Shown one piece after another: positions 1 to 10,619 of a stretch of DNA of 18,863 nt; position 1 is the first letter of the stretch; each line of letters begins with the position of its first letter. Origin of the DNA: Paraglomus occultum (taxonomy: Eukaryota > Glomeromycota > Glomeromycetes > Paraglomerales > Paraglomeraceae). The notes beneath the pieces were generated by a model, which saw only the letters and a program-made list of their open reading frames with translations, did not search any database and was not told the origin of the DNA. A program made the position numbers and the translations under genes. Where the stretch lies: positions 1 to 18,863 of the forward strand of contig CAJVPJ010000690.1 in NCBI GenBank assembly GCA_910592205.1, read 5' to 3'.

Positions 1-1978
1 TGAATCGACTGTAATGGGTAAAGGTGCTTAGTGAATCACAAAAGTCTGACAGACCGTCGTCAGATCGATCTACAAAAACGATGCAAGAGGGATAAGTACT
101 TATATATAATATACAATATATAATACTTGGCGATTAACCAATCGACATTCAGTTTCCCCGTAACGATTTCAAATTACGTACATCCACTAGTATTAAGCCT
201 ACACGAGAAATAATGATCAGTCAAATCTTCAAAGTGTTCCAACACCCTTTGTTTCTTGGCCATTAATTTTTCGTTATTCTCGGGTACTGTTGTCGGTTTC
301 AAAGCTGGCGACGAATTCAAACTAGACGTACAAGCAGGCGTTAGTAAGCAATTATAGAATGAACGAGATACATTCATGACACGGTAATCATATTTACCTG
401 CTGGGTGATTCTGCAACGTTCATGTCCATATCCTGTTGTCACAGTGAGGGAAAAAAAAGTAAAAAATGCATTCGTCTCACCCAATGTCCCAATCGAGAAA
501 GTTCAAAACACAAGATATCTTACCTCCTTATGTTGATAACTGTCAATAACGTCAGACTCTGCCGAGTCATTGCATGAAGGAACACCAATCAAGACACTTC
601 CATTGTCTGCTATCGTCTCGTCATCAAATACTACCGCTCGTTTCTGCTTTTGTGTGATGCGTTTGAGTTCTTCTTGGATCGTATACAGGTCGCCATTCAG
701 ACATTGAATTTCTTGTTGTAATTTCATCAGTTTCTAAAATAAACGAAATAACGTCAGCATTCTATTCATCCTTGTAATCTCCAGTCATTCAATGGATCAT
801 TTGCTTCTGCTCACCGATTCCTTCTTTGCCCTGACTTTTGATAGGAAATCCGATAAAATGTCTAGTTCAGCTTCTCGTTCTGCAGATTCTATGCGTTGTT
901 TCTTAGCTAATAGCGTTACTATCATTGAATTGATGTCTGAGGTAAAATGCCAAGTCGGTTGGAACATATCAGTAAAGTCAAAAAAAATAACGCGCCCCCC
1001 ATTCAAATATAATCTGACAATGATTTCACGTGACCAACTAACCATCGGCATTAAAGTTACTCGCCAAGATGGCAGTTCTCATATGCTTTGTTGTGGGCGA
1101 GATGGTACCATCTAATGGGCTACCGGGCGTTGTCGGAGTTTTTTCTATAATTCTGTTTACTGAATTGATACATGGGTTGATTAGCAATCTGATCGGAAAC
1201 TAGCTTGAAGCGTTCTCTGCCACCATACTCACGTAGGAAATTTGGATATATCTGATCACGCATTAAAGGACATCCACAAGCCGGACAATCACGTTTACGT
1301 TCCAAGTGGCCGGTTATACACACGTAACTACAAAAGACGATAGACACGTTAACCAAAATTCTCTCTGCGCAAAACGAGAAACAGCCATCAAAGCGTATAT
1401 TTACCAGTACGAGTGTCCACATCTACCGAGGAATGCTTCTTTGATCGTGTGAAGACAAATAGGACTATTTAAACAAGCATGGCATTTGCAAAACGTATGA
1501 GCGTCAGAAAGTCATTGATAAACCTGTCTTTGCAGCCCAACCCGACGATCATACTAGACAACCATACTAGACAATCACACTACTAGACAGTCATACTGAC
1601 AATCATATTAGACAACACCAAACCCCCCTCACCTTCCATTCCACTTTCCGAAAGCCCCAAATGACACCCTCCTCTCTCCCCCACCAATTCCTACCATGAA
1701 AAGTCCTCATTCTGCATATACATGTCTGATTCGGGAGACGACATTGAACGTTGATGTTGCAATGGAGGCATTCGCCCACCATTTGGCAGTGACGACGGCC
1801 TTAGTTTTGGAGATGCGTCTTCAGTACCGCGCTGCTGTTCTTGTTTATTGTACATTTCGTTTAGACCACGTTTGCCCGAAAAACTTGCATTCGATGCGGC
1901 ATCATCGTCAAATCGACCGCGCATCTCTGGGTTGTCTCGAAAGGTTGGATAAGACGGTGTGGACGTCATAGTTGCCAT
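1..1978 (-). CDS. COP1: COP1-type E3 ubiquitin ligase (RING + coiled coil), partial at its 3' end
   Basis: Spliced by hand from nine minus-strand exons: 1978-1695, 1464-1405, 1327-1233, 1159-1043, 936-815, 733-524, 432-398, 321-182 and 69 to the edge. All phases agree and give 377 codons so far. Residues 95-132 form a C3HC4 RING: CPIC, CGHSYC, YVC, then CPAC. It is followed by RDQIYPNFLLN, the stretch that follows the RING in plant and animal COP1. Residues ~187-260 are a Lys/Glu/Leu-rich coiled coil. Residues ~328-342 (KKQRVLEHFEDLTDHYF) match the COP1 segment before the WD40 propeller. The last exon (DFCDSLSTFTHYSRF) matches the propeller lead-in. In the known family COP1 ubiquitinates transcription factors in the nucleus; substrates here are unknown. 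The N-terminal 94 residues are polar and probably disordered. Introns have GT-AG ends; that at 397-322 has a TACTAAC branch site. The WD40 repeats lie outside the window, so full domain content is inferred. Confidence 0.88.
1548..1615. repeat. Minisatellite in COP1 intron 1
   Basis: About five imperfect copies of a 12-16 nt unit close to ATCATACTAGACAA lie head to tail. They sit inside the first and longest (230 nt) intron of the COP1-type gene and probably account for its excess length over the other introns (73-112 nt). Confidence 0.8.
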
Positions 1979-2697
1979 TTTGTGGTGTGTGCGATTGATA
2001 GCCGGGTGTTCAACGAGGTCAGCTGTGAATGGTTTTTTGTTCTTTGTTTTGAGAAATTAATAAATCGAACTGATGGTTCTAAGAGTAAGTGTTGGTGATT
2101 TGAAATCAATTATGGGTACTTTTTGTATATACGCTTCAACATATATAACAGCAAATGTCTTTGATAGAATAAAGTCGTTTCTGAGGAAAAGTGAGAGAGA
2201 AAAAGACTTGCGCTAACGACGAGCAAATGTAAAACAATGTGTTTAGACGCAGTGTTACTGGGATTCTTTTCCTGCAAAAACCCTGAACTAGCCAACATCA
2301 AAAAGGTGGGATTGATCTCTGTAAATAGCTGTAAGGAATGCGATGCGATGCATATGCAGCAGTTTGTGAGACGCCAACATTTTAGTTGACCATTTACATT
2401 TATAGATGCCGTAAAAAGTAAATAAGACGGGAAACAAACAAGATAACATCAATCGGTGTGACAGGTTTGAAGGTTATAGAAAAACACTTACTTATAAGTA
2501 TGTGATTATCATGTTTGCAAACGATCACGATGATGGATGCCAGAAATAAACACTGCACTTGGTACAAAGAGAATAATTAGTTCCACAATTGTGCCATGAT
2601 AGATAAAGACAGTGGGAATAACATACTATACTATTTATCAAAAAAACTCCCGTTTATTTCTTGGCATAATCGTAATAATCGTAAAAGATAAACATAG

Positions 2698-2776
2698 TTT
2701 CTCCCTTTCTTATTCCTCTCTCTCTTCCCTCCCCTCTTTTCCCCCTCCCCTCTTTTCCCCCTCCCCTCTCCCCCTT
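2698..2776. repeat. Polypyrimidine tract with a tandem CCTCCCCTCTTTTCCC unit
   Basis: About 79 bases are almost pure C and T on the plus strand. The inner part repeats CCTCCCCTCTTTTCCC about twice and then decays. Tracts of this kind can adopt triplex DNA; no function is shown here. Confidence 0.85.
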
Positions 2777-3114
2777 ATTTGTGCGTTGTGTGAATATTAA
2801 TTAATTAATTAATATTACGCCGCCAGAAACCAAAATCAAAATCAAAATCAAACACTACGCTGACACCAACGCTAAACATTAACCCTAGCTCAAAGATTGT
2901 CACACCTTTAGCACCCCGCTCAAAAAAAGCAGGGAAACTGACAAGATAATAAATAATATTTTGGTTTGTGTAAGATTATCGGAATTTGCATAATGAAAAA
3001 AATTTGTGCATGCATGTTCTTATTTAATGTTACCACTACCTGTAACAATTGTTACGGTATTACATAATGATAATGGGCACTCGTTATCGATAAGATCTTT
3101 TTACTTGACTATCT

Positions 3115-3207
3115 TTGTATTGCTTGCATCGCTTGTATTTCTGTACTGCTTGTATTTCTGTATTGCTTGTATTGCATTGCTTGTATTTCTTGTATTTCTG
3201 TATTGCT
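3115..3207. repeat. Degenerate TTGTATTTCTGTATTGC tandem repeat
   Basis: Variants of TTGTATTTCTG and TATTGCTTG alternate over about 90 bases. The two open frames crossing it translate to Leu/Tyr/Cys-rich low-complexity sequence because of the repeat, and are not taken as genes. Confidence 0.8.
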
Positions 3208-4119
3208 CTCCCCTTACATCTTCACACCATCTCCCCAATTAGAAAGTATGACTTGCGTGTTGGTTCGAATGATTCTTTGATGTCTTTACCCCTCAACTAC
3301 AACGTCGCAAATAATACGTGGAACTTTTCTCCTTGGCCACAAAATCCATTCCATGATTCGGGTTATCATTTTTGCAACGAATGTCCTGTGTGCAATTAAC
3401 CATATGACAGTCTTTGTGGTGTAATATGCGATATAACGTTTGATTGCATTCCATTCCCCTTCGTATGCTCAACTTGTTGTAACAAGTTGCCATTAATGAA
3501 GTAACCATTAATTTTATTGACGCTAAGCCAATTTGGTTTATTCCAGTAAATATAGAAACTTACTAAGCAAATATATCCAAGCCATTAAAAGATTGTGTCA
3601 TACTTTAATTTGACCATCTGCAAAATTTAATGACTAGTGTTTATTTTACATACTCTTTTTGTAGAAAGCGGCGTAAACTTAAAAAAAAACGTCTTTTTTT
3701 TCCCTTTCAGACAAACGTGGACTCTTGCGCTAATGTCGTAATATCTAATAGCTGTTTAAGCTATAGCTTGCCCTGCAGAAATAGTCGCTGCTTTTTATAG
3801 AAATGCAGCCTATCCAAACTCGGACTCTAACTAGGAGTCTCTTTTGTCAAACAGAAACGGTTTGCTTCGTCTATCAAATACTCTTTTTGAATTAAAGTGC
3901 ATAATCCTTTATTAAGGGTTATTCTATTATGCAATATGATGATCACTAATTAATATGGATAAACTTTCAGGCAACCAAAGTTAATTGACAAGCAAAGCGA
4001 AAGAGTAAATAGTAATATCAAACACCTTTTGGGTTATCCACTTGGTGCGGTGCTAAAAAGTCATTACGGAATTATCCGAAAGTTACGTGCTTCTCTGAAT
4101 TATGTTCCTTGAGAAAAGA

Positions 4120-4133
4120 GGGGGGGGGGGGGG
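4120..4133. repeat. Run of 14 G
   Basis: A homopolymer of 14 G bases follows GAGAAAAGA. It is unusual in AT-rich DNA and its exact length is prone to sequencing error. Confidence 0.9.
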
Positions 4134-5275
4134 AATTGTAAATGTGTGTATTGTGTCTTTATACAAGTATGCGTTAATGTTTTGCTTCGTCTATAACAGA
4201 TGCATGTAATTTCATGTGTTTTCGCATTGTACTGTACACCCGGATTCCAAGCTAATATACCAATACTAATAGTCAATTGTAAACTCATGAACGTTAAATA
4301 GTATGCATAAATGTTTATATAAACCCACAAGATCAATATTACTCATGTGCAGGGCTTTGTGTGAATGTTTAAAAGACGGCGATATACACATATTTGCTAT
4401 CAAGATACGTACAAATGGGTCTCGCTATAACGGCAAGCCCCAAATGGTTAATTCTATCGATAATGCTCCCCTCATATTGAGAATTAAACTTTATAACGAC
4501 AAATACACATGTTCAAACTTTATCGGATAAATTTGATACAGTTAACAACTTGTTTAAAACTAGAGATAAGTAAATTTTGCTTTTCTGTTGAACATAAGCT
4601 TTTAAAATTTTTTTGCATATCTTGAGCATCCAATGCTTTGATAATAACATTTGAAATACCTTTGACCACTTTAACGTTACTCTCATCTCCAGCGATTGTT
4701 TCTGCTTTGTTAAACGTGTAAGAAAGCAAAATGAAATGTGTTACTTTAATCATTTCAAAGATATATAACAATTGCCGTTGTATTAAATGTCGGTATATCC
4801 CGATACTTATTAAAGTTTGTTCAATGAGCATTTTTCCAAAAAAAAAAAGCCTTTACTTCGTTATATAACTGTATTCCCTATATTAATATCGAGACTCACT
4901 TGTAATAACGAATTTGTGCTCAAGTAACCTAACCCATTTATTGAAGAAAGATGCCAGACTTGCAACTCGGACAGGCTATTCCAGATTCAGGCTAACCACT
5001 AATTTTCTCGTAAAGATAAAACTGCAACTTGTCATTATGCAATTAATAGTTAATGAGGGGATACGTTATGGGTATGATGCGTGTTTATTCACGGTATTGA
5101 AAACAAGAGCTTTTTGTTTAAAATTTTCACATGGTTTAGATCATTACCAGTCAGATAACATTATTTCTGTAGCAAACAATTTCACAGGCAATTAAGAGTA
5201 TCTTTTTATACCATAACAATTTAACGACTTAATGAGCCAAGGCCGGTTCAAGCCGGTTAGAATTTGCCTTTTGTT

Positions 5276-5420
5276 AACGCGTCGGCATTTTGTCCGACGA
5301 TCAACTTCCGACAATCAATTTCCGACAAGTATTCACCAACACTATTTCAAAGTTATTCCTTTTTGGTAGTTAATTGTCGGGTAAATAGCTGTCGGGCAAT
5401 TGAACGGAATCCGTCGGGTT
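5276..5420. repeat. MITE-like cluster of CCGAC / GTCGG motifs
   Basis: Three CCGAC motifs occur at exact 14-base spacing (5294, 5308, 5322) within the unit CCGACRATCAAYTT. On the other side, GTCGG occurs in the opposite orientation at 5376, 5391 and 5413. The block therefore looks like two loosely inverted arms around an AT-rich centre. Just before it, GCCGGTT is repeated directly. This resembles the sub-terminal repeats of a non-autonomous DNA transposon. No transposase frame or clear target duplication was seen, so the element class is not assigned. Confidence 0.5.
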
Positions 5421-8021
5421 TACCTGCTCAAAAATAGCTTATTAGTCAGCAGTTGCCATCGAGGTCTCAATAAAACTTGAAAATTTCTGGGATAATATTA
5501 TACTTTATATTCTAAATTGATAACTATAATTAAGGTGTACTTAAAGAAAACGATAACTCGACGTTATAGTTAGGGATTTATTACAACGTCGCAGCAATAT
5601 TGTTTGCTGTATATTCAAACTGACCTTGTGTCTCTAGACTTGAACCCTTTGCACGAAAAGGAAAAAGCCCCTGGCAGGTTTACACGCTGCAGGTAGTGAG
5701 AATGTGTCTTGGAAGAGAATATGCTTGTCCGATAAGATTTAACAGACTAGTAACCATGTCTACTCAAATGTTTGATAAACATTACAAGCTATAAAGTATG
5801 CAGGTTGCTTGTACAATATTTAAGCACATATTAATTATACATAGTTTAGTAGTTATTTTTAAAACTTTGTGACAGGCAGACAGCTTCCAGGTTTCCATGC
5901 TATAAATAACAGATTGTGTTTAATCAAACGTTCAAAATGTGCACGCCTAACTCCAAGTCGTAAGCATCGGTAATTGCTTGATGTCATAGTGATAGCTTTT
6001 TACAAATACTTTTTAGAAAAAAACTATTTTCTGATATTATTATACTTTGCAATGCATTTTTGGGTAACTGTAGACAATATGGATGCGCAAAACTTGCAAA
6101 TAATTGACCATAATTAATCATCCTACATAAAGTCTTCTTCCCGGTCAATCGTTAACATAAGTTGTATATTAATATTATCTCATTGACGGTAAATGCCGTA
6201 GTACAGTGATTACATAATTTTGCTTTTTCAAAAAAGTTTTGGGATGCGCACACAGCATTTTGTACTGCAAGGGCAGCGCATCGCAAAAGACTGTCAAACC
6301 GAAAAGAATAAAGCACATAACAGGGACGGTAATAGAGAATTAAAAAATATGATTGGATGAGCGAATCCTCATGCGAAAAGAAAAATTAATGACGGTCAGG
6401 TCATTAAAAAAACTTTATTTGGTGGAAAGGGACAGACTGCATGAAAAAGTGTGTAATCAACATGATCTAAACAAAAACTTGAGCGACAATAATTTTCTAA
6501 ACATTGTTTGTTTCGATTAAAATCGACAGCATCGGCGGCAGAAGTTGTCAAATGATGAATGTTACAAGTCATCACATCGATTTATTAAATTTGGTTAATG
6601 TCATCCAAAACAGGGAAACAGCATGATGACGTATTGATGTCAGAAGGGTGGTGAAAGAGTAACTCTAATGACCCTTTCGTTTGTTATAGGTAGAGGGCAA
6701 AACCCGACCTTTTGTTTCATAACAGGGATCTACTTGCATGCATTACGAGGATGTGACCTTATGATCGTACATAATAACATGCTTCGATGCGCAAACCAGT
6801 AAAGTTAAACCATGTCCTCAAAAAAGGGCAACATCCTGGTTCCCATTAAACCACGATCTGACCAATCAGCCAACCCTATTACTATCCCGAAATCCGAGCG
6901 TCGGAGTTTTTAAAAGGGAAAAAAACGTATTCACGTTTTGAGTTTAATTTGACATGTTTCCCTGATAATTAAATGTTTGAGTGACTGACTGACAATCAAG
7001 ACTCTGTTTGTAAATATGTCATCAGTAAAACGAGTTCTTTTTAAAGTGTTTTGCTAGTATTAATATGTACTAGCCGGACCTTCAGCGTGGTTGAAACAAA
7101 TTCCGAAATTTGTGCACCATACCAAAAATCGAATTCATTATGATCATATGTGACACATGATGCTTGACCAATCGCATACAAATTATCCAATCATTAAGCT
7201 TTCACTAGTTGGAAGCTTCTGTTTGTTCAATAAAGAAAAATTACAAGGTTCCAAAAAGTGATTAACACTCACGTACACGTGCACTTGTAAAGACTGAAAA
7301 GGGTAAAGAGATTTTTTATCACGTCAAACAATGACTACATAGTTTCGTCATCCGCTCCTTCAAATGTCATAGTCGACCCAAACATTAAACGAACAGTGTG
7401 TCATAAATATGTAATGAGAATAAAAGCATATCCCAAAACGAACATGTACGATTCCAAGCGATTCTCTTCCTGGTTAAGACCTTTTTTCTTTTCTTTTCTT
7501 TGCACGGACCTGTGGTTCTCCGATCCCCGACTTTTTGTTATGTGAAATCTAAATATGTATTAAGCTAATCTACCGATGGCAAAATAATTGGTTAAGAAAA
7601 TGTCTGTCACATAAAGATGGGTTTAACCAAAACAATGTACAATAATCAAAAATAACGACACATTTGCGCTTTTTGCACGCGCAACGCATAACAACTTCAA
7701 CAGTTGCCAACTGAGGGATGTGGGCTTGGACGACCAACTATCTTATTGTCAATGCAAGTTAAATTTGTCCTAATCAGTCGTCCCGGCCCAATATACATGT
7801 CATCGATAACTTGATAAATTTTTGCATCCCTGCCCGCCCTATCAAACGATCACGACAACCGTACAGACATCACACACACGCACGCACACAGATTACATGT
7901 GCCGTTTATTTTTTGTACCATTGGGCCATTTTCGATGACAGAAGGCACGATCTATTATTACTTGCCGTACGCACAAAGAATAGAAATCGAAAATATCTAA
8001 TGTATTTTGGCAAATTCTCTA
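5421..8021. other. Gene-free stretch
   Basis: No gene could be supported over 2.6 kb. A CCAAT-type box (about 6858-6866) lies some 45 bases before TTTTTAAAAGGG (6907-6918). Overlapping this is a 33-codon frame starting at the ATG at 6812 (MSSKKGNILVPIKPRSDQ...) and ending at 6913, with no recognised homology. An alternating CA/CG tract lies near 7868-7889. A 119-codon open frame begins at 7811, without a standard ATG start, and ends at 8170; its product has no domain that I recognise and it runs through the inverted repeats described next. Confidence 0.5.
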
Positions 8022-8197
8022 CTTCCGACAAATTCGGGTCGGAAGCATCATTTCGGTGTGTGGGGAAAGATAAATTGTACAAGGTTTTAGCCTATGGCCG
8101 TGGTTACCGAAAGTTACCATCATTCCGCTTAATGACATTTCTCATTATTGATAATATTAATTCCGGCTAGCTATTTACGGTAATCCCGGTAATCGGC
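8022..8197. repeat. Two inverted repeats, MITE-like
   Basis: CTTCCGAC (8022-8029) and GTCGGAAG (8038-8045) form a perfect 8-bp inverted repeat using the same CCGAC core as the cluster at 5.3 kb. A second, imperfect pair follows. Its left arm at 8097-8118 contains GCCG, GTTACCG and GTTACC; its right arm at 8179-8197 is GGTAATCCCGGTAATCGGC, close to the reverse complement. The arms are about 60 bases apart, as in a small foldback element. Pyrimidine-rich DNA follows at 8260-8320, then the AT-rich leader of the receptor gene. Confidence 0.5.
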
Positions 8198-8496
8198 ATA
8201 CACAGGGATAAATAATAAATAAATAACTGTCAAGAAGGCCCTTCTTCGTACCTCATCTCACGCTATTTCCCTTTCCCCTCCCCCTCCCCTCCACTCTCTT
8301 GCTCCTCCCTTCTTTGCCACTGATCCCCTTGCTACGTACTAGATGTTTATATTGCAAGACTTGGGGCAATAGAACGTTTCACGACTTTTTACTATCCGCC
8401 GAATTATTTGTTAAAAACATCTCTCCTTTTTTTCCGTTTATTTATTTTATGTATTTTTTTTTACTTATTATTGTTTCTAATTAGTTTAATGTAAAA

Positions 8497-10147
8497 ATGA
8501 GTTCAAAAGTTTTATTATTATTTGTGCTATGTTCTTCCGTATATGGCCGAGTCATTGACAAACGTATTGGTATTTCCAATGGCCCTGATCCGTCTCATTT
8601 GCAACTCGTGAGCCTATTTACTCCTATAATGTTGGGCTGTAGTTTACTGTGTTCATTTTATGTGATTGGAAGAGTATTTTGCTGGAGGAGCAAGATTAAA
8701 GGCAAGAATGAACTTCCGATCACGCAACGACTGCCGCTTTCCAATGCGATTACAGGTAAATCAATGAGAGAATGACTCGATTTTGTTGTGCCTTTCTTTT
8801 TCTGACATGCAATCTGCCATGCCATCTGGACATGCAATCTTACACGCAACCTGTATTGCTAACACTATTGGATATTTAGATATCTTGGCAAGTTTAGTAT
8901 GTCTTGCTGATCTGGTAAGAAAAAAAAAAGTCGGTTTAGTTAAGGAAAAATATTGAAATCTCTGCATTTTGCTAACTTTAACGCAACATTTATTTGTAGG
9001 CGTATCCAACAATCTTTAAACGAAAGTGGCCACAGCCCATTTGCAGTATACTTGCAGTTCTTGAACTCATATTTCTATGCCTGAACGTTGGTCTATTTGT
9101 ATATATGAGCATTATAGCTTGTTTGAGGGTAACTATACAAACAATAATAATCAGTGTCGCCAAGCCAAGCTGTATACCCGTATGTATCTGTGTTGCTTAT
9201 TTCCGCATAATATTTTTCAAGGTGCATCGAAAAACCCATATGCAACTAGGACCATACGATTATCAAGCATGGATTATAATAATTACAATAGCACTTGCCA
9301 TGGCCTGTCTATGCCGAAACGATTACGGAAACAGCGAATACTGTAAGTGAACAAAGGGGCGAAATATTATTATTGTGTTAAAAAAAAAAACAAACAACAA
9401 AATGATTAATCTCGTGTTTTTTTTTTACATCATATCGAATGCAGACTGTACCGAACCGCCTGATGGCTCAGTCGCATCTTTATTCGTTGATTCAGTGCTG
9501 TTGGTGACCCTGCTTGTTGTGGCGTCATGCCTGATACTGATTAGAAGAAAAATATGGAAGATTGAAAGAAATGTGCTGCGCGGACACGCAATGGCCAAAA
9601 GCGTGCATGATGATCGAGATACCGCCAAAAAGGTTGCCGGATATTTGAGTGTATTCATTTTGAAATGGGTACGTAACTGAAACGTTTCATTTTCTAACGA
9701 GTCAGTCTTTTGCAATGGGGGTGTATTAATATTGGGTATTATATATCGTATTACACAAAACTAGATATTTCTATTCGTATATATAAGTGCAAGCGTTGCG
9801 CAGGTACGAGAAAATTAAAATTTAACGTTTTTTTTTTTACCGGTTGCCCGAGTTGTATCTTATACGGAAATTTATTATTTTTAGGATCGCAAATTTTGGA
9901 AGTACTTGATATTAGCGATAGGTAAGCTTAAAACAAAAGATGACGTGGGTGATTCTGTACTGGATTTTGTTTTTTGAAATCTAAACTTGCAAACGTTTTC
10001 TCAGGCACGAATTTCGGTAGCATTTTTACCGCCATACTTTTCACTATACACGAAGGTTGGACGTCCAAAGTAGCGGATTCGTCTTTACCCAATGATATTA
10101 CATGCGCGACTATGTCATCCACTTCCGGAGGCGTTTCATCAACTTGA
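8497..10147 (+). CDS. Seven-transmembrane receptor, G-protein-coupled type
   Basis: Eight exons were assembled by hand: 8497-8755, 8880-8914, 9000-9128, 9222-9342, 9445-9668, 9765-9803, 9885-9921 and 10005-10147. Phases agree and give 328 residues. Residues 1-17 look like a signal peptide ending VYG. Predicted membrane helices lie at ~36-62, 81-100, 113-139, 156-172, 194-214, 246-266 and 274-295. C113 at the top of helix 3 and C183 in the second outer loop are placed to form the disulfide typical of such receptors. Helix 2 begins LSNAITDILASL and helix 7 contains GGTNFGSIFTAI. The third inner loop (215-243) is basic. The tail is only about 30 residues and rich in Ser/Thr, offering possible phosphorylation sites. 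The pattern is closest to fungal and amoebal Git3 or cAMP-receptor-like proteins, but subclass and ligand are not determined. The splice at 9129-9221 could instead be a 42-nt intron or retained; the chosen form gives the best helix 3 to loop transition. Confidence 0.82.
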
Positions 10148-10220
10148 GCACAAGCATTAGAGGGGGGAAAAAGTCTGTCCTCTTGAACGAAAATCACATA
10201 AAAAAAATGATTCAACTGAG

Positions 10221-10619
10221 TTATAAATAATGTATATCATGTATATCTGTAACTATAGGTTGGGTCATTGTAGTATTACTTCGTGGTTGGTGGTAATGTG
10301 TTAATAATAATGTTGTTTTTCTTCTGTAATTACTAAGTAAATTTAATTGTTCCACTTGCTCGAAGCAATCTACAAATTCTATCGTGTCTATGACTCTAAA
10401 TGGCATTTATTGCAAAGATGTTCGTTGTTGCAAAACAAGAGTTGCTATTCGTTCGCTCGCTTCTTCCAAGGAAAAGCCATTGTCGTACATGTTTCCAGAA
10501 CTGTGGGTTGGCGGTATGACATAAACATTAATGTTTATGTGAAGCGAAACAGCCAAGGAATTCATTCACGGGTGCGGATCGTCTTTTGCCGTTGTCATCA
10601 TTAAACGATACGATGACAT
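10221..10619 (-). CDS. Weak candidate small gene with an in-frame TAA
   Basis: A possible first exon (10619-10570, beginning MSSYRL) joins across a 69-nt GT-AG intron (10569-10501) to a second exon at 10500. The joined frame reads GNMYDNGFSLEEASERIATL and continues for about 10 more codons to a TAA at 10409-10407. The same frame then stays open for 61 codons from the ATG at 10406 (including FVDCFEQVEQLNLL) to 10221. Composition is protein-like, acidic and helix-prone on both sides of the stop, which suggests one frame broken by a nonsense change. No family was recognised. It could also be two chance frames, because the intron is supported only by its consensus ends. It lies between the convergent receptor and deacetylase genes. 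Confidence 0.25.
10519..10540. repeat. Perfect 22-bp palindrome
   Basis: The bases from ACATAAACATT to its exact reverse complement AATGTTTATGT form a palindrome with no spacer. It lies in the intergenic region, within the putative intron of the weak small-gene candidate. It could be a dimeric transcription-factor site; the half-site resembles the forkhead core (R)TAAACA. Confidence 0.9.

Larger units (their letters stand above)
1979..5275. other. Gene-poor stretch upstream of COP1
   Basis: No convincing gene was found on either strand. Open frames here (up to 103 codons, for example minus 4831-4520 and plus 4914-5195) show no recognised domain and no plausible splice partners. The part nearest 1979 must hold the COP1 promoter, but no clear TATA or CCAAT element could be placed. 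The stretch contains a pyrimidine tract, a TTAA tandem (2796-2816), three AAAATC units (about 2832-2850), a TGTATT-rich tandem and a G run. A perfect 9-bp inverted repeat (CAACTTGTT, gt spacer, AACAAGTTG) lies at 3470-3489. Confidence 0.6.

Noticed and set aside
322-416. Unspliced COP1 frame through 397-322, entered by an acceptor at 411
   Set aside because: A GTAAAT donor, TACTAAC branch site and CTAG acceptor define a 76-nt intron there, and the 35-nt exon 432-398 keeps the frame.
1120-1232. Read-through of COP1 exon 3 past the Pro-Asn-Phe-Leu block
   Set aside because: A consensus GTGAGT donor at 1232 and an acceptor at 1160 join to LLNRIIEK, the family's expected continuation; the read-through does not reach the coiled coil.
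2879-2886. AACCCTAG, telomere-like
   Set aside because: It is a single copy with no tandem array, so it is not a telomere.
3262-3275. GGTTCGAATGATTC, tRNA T-loop-like
   Set aside because: No matching acceptor stem, D-loop or anticodon arm could be folded around it.
4520-4831. 103-codon minus-strand frame
   Set aside because: It is weakly protein-like, but there is no recognised domain, no splice partners and no flanking gene signals.
7811-8170. 119-codon plus-strand frame
   Set aside because: It has no standard ATG start and no recognised domain, and it runs through foldback repeats; it is not supported as a gene.
9710-9925. Plus-strand 71-codon frame between receptor exons 5 and 7
   Set aside because: Using it needs a 28-nt intron. 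The exon pair 9765-9803 and 9885-9921 gives normal introns and hydrophobic helices.
9928-10215. 95-codon minus-strand open frame
   Set aside because: It is opposite the last receptor exon, which completes helix 7 in the correct spliced phase; the minus frame has no recognised domain.
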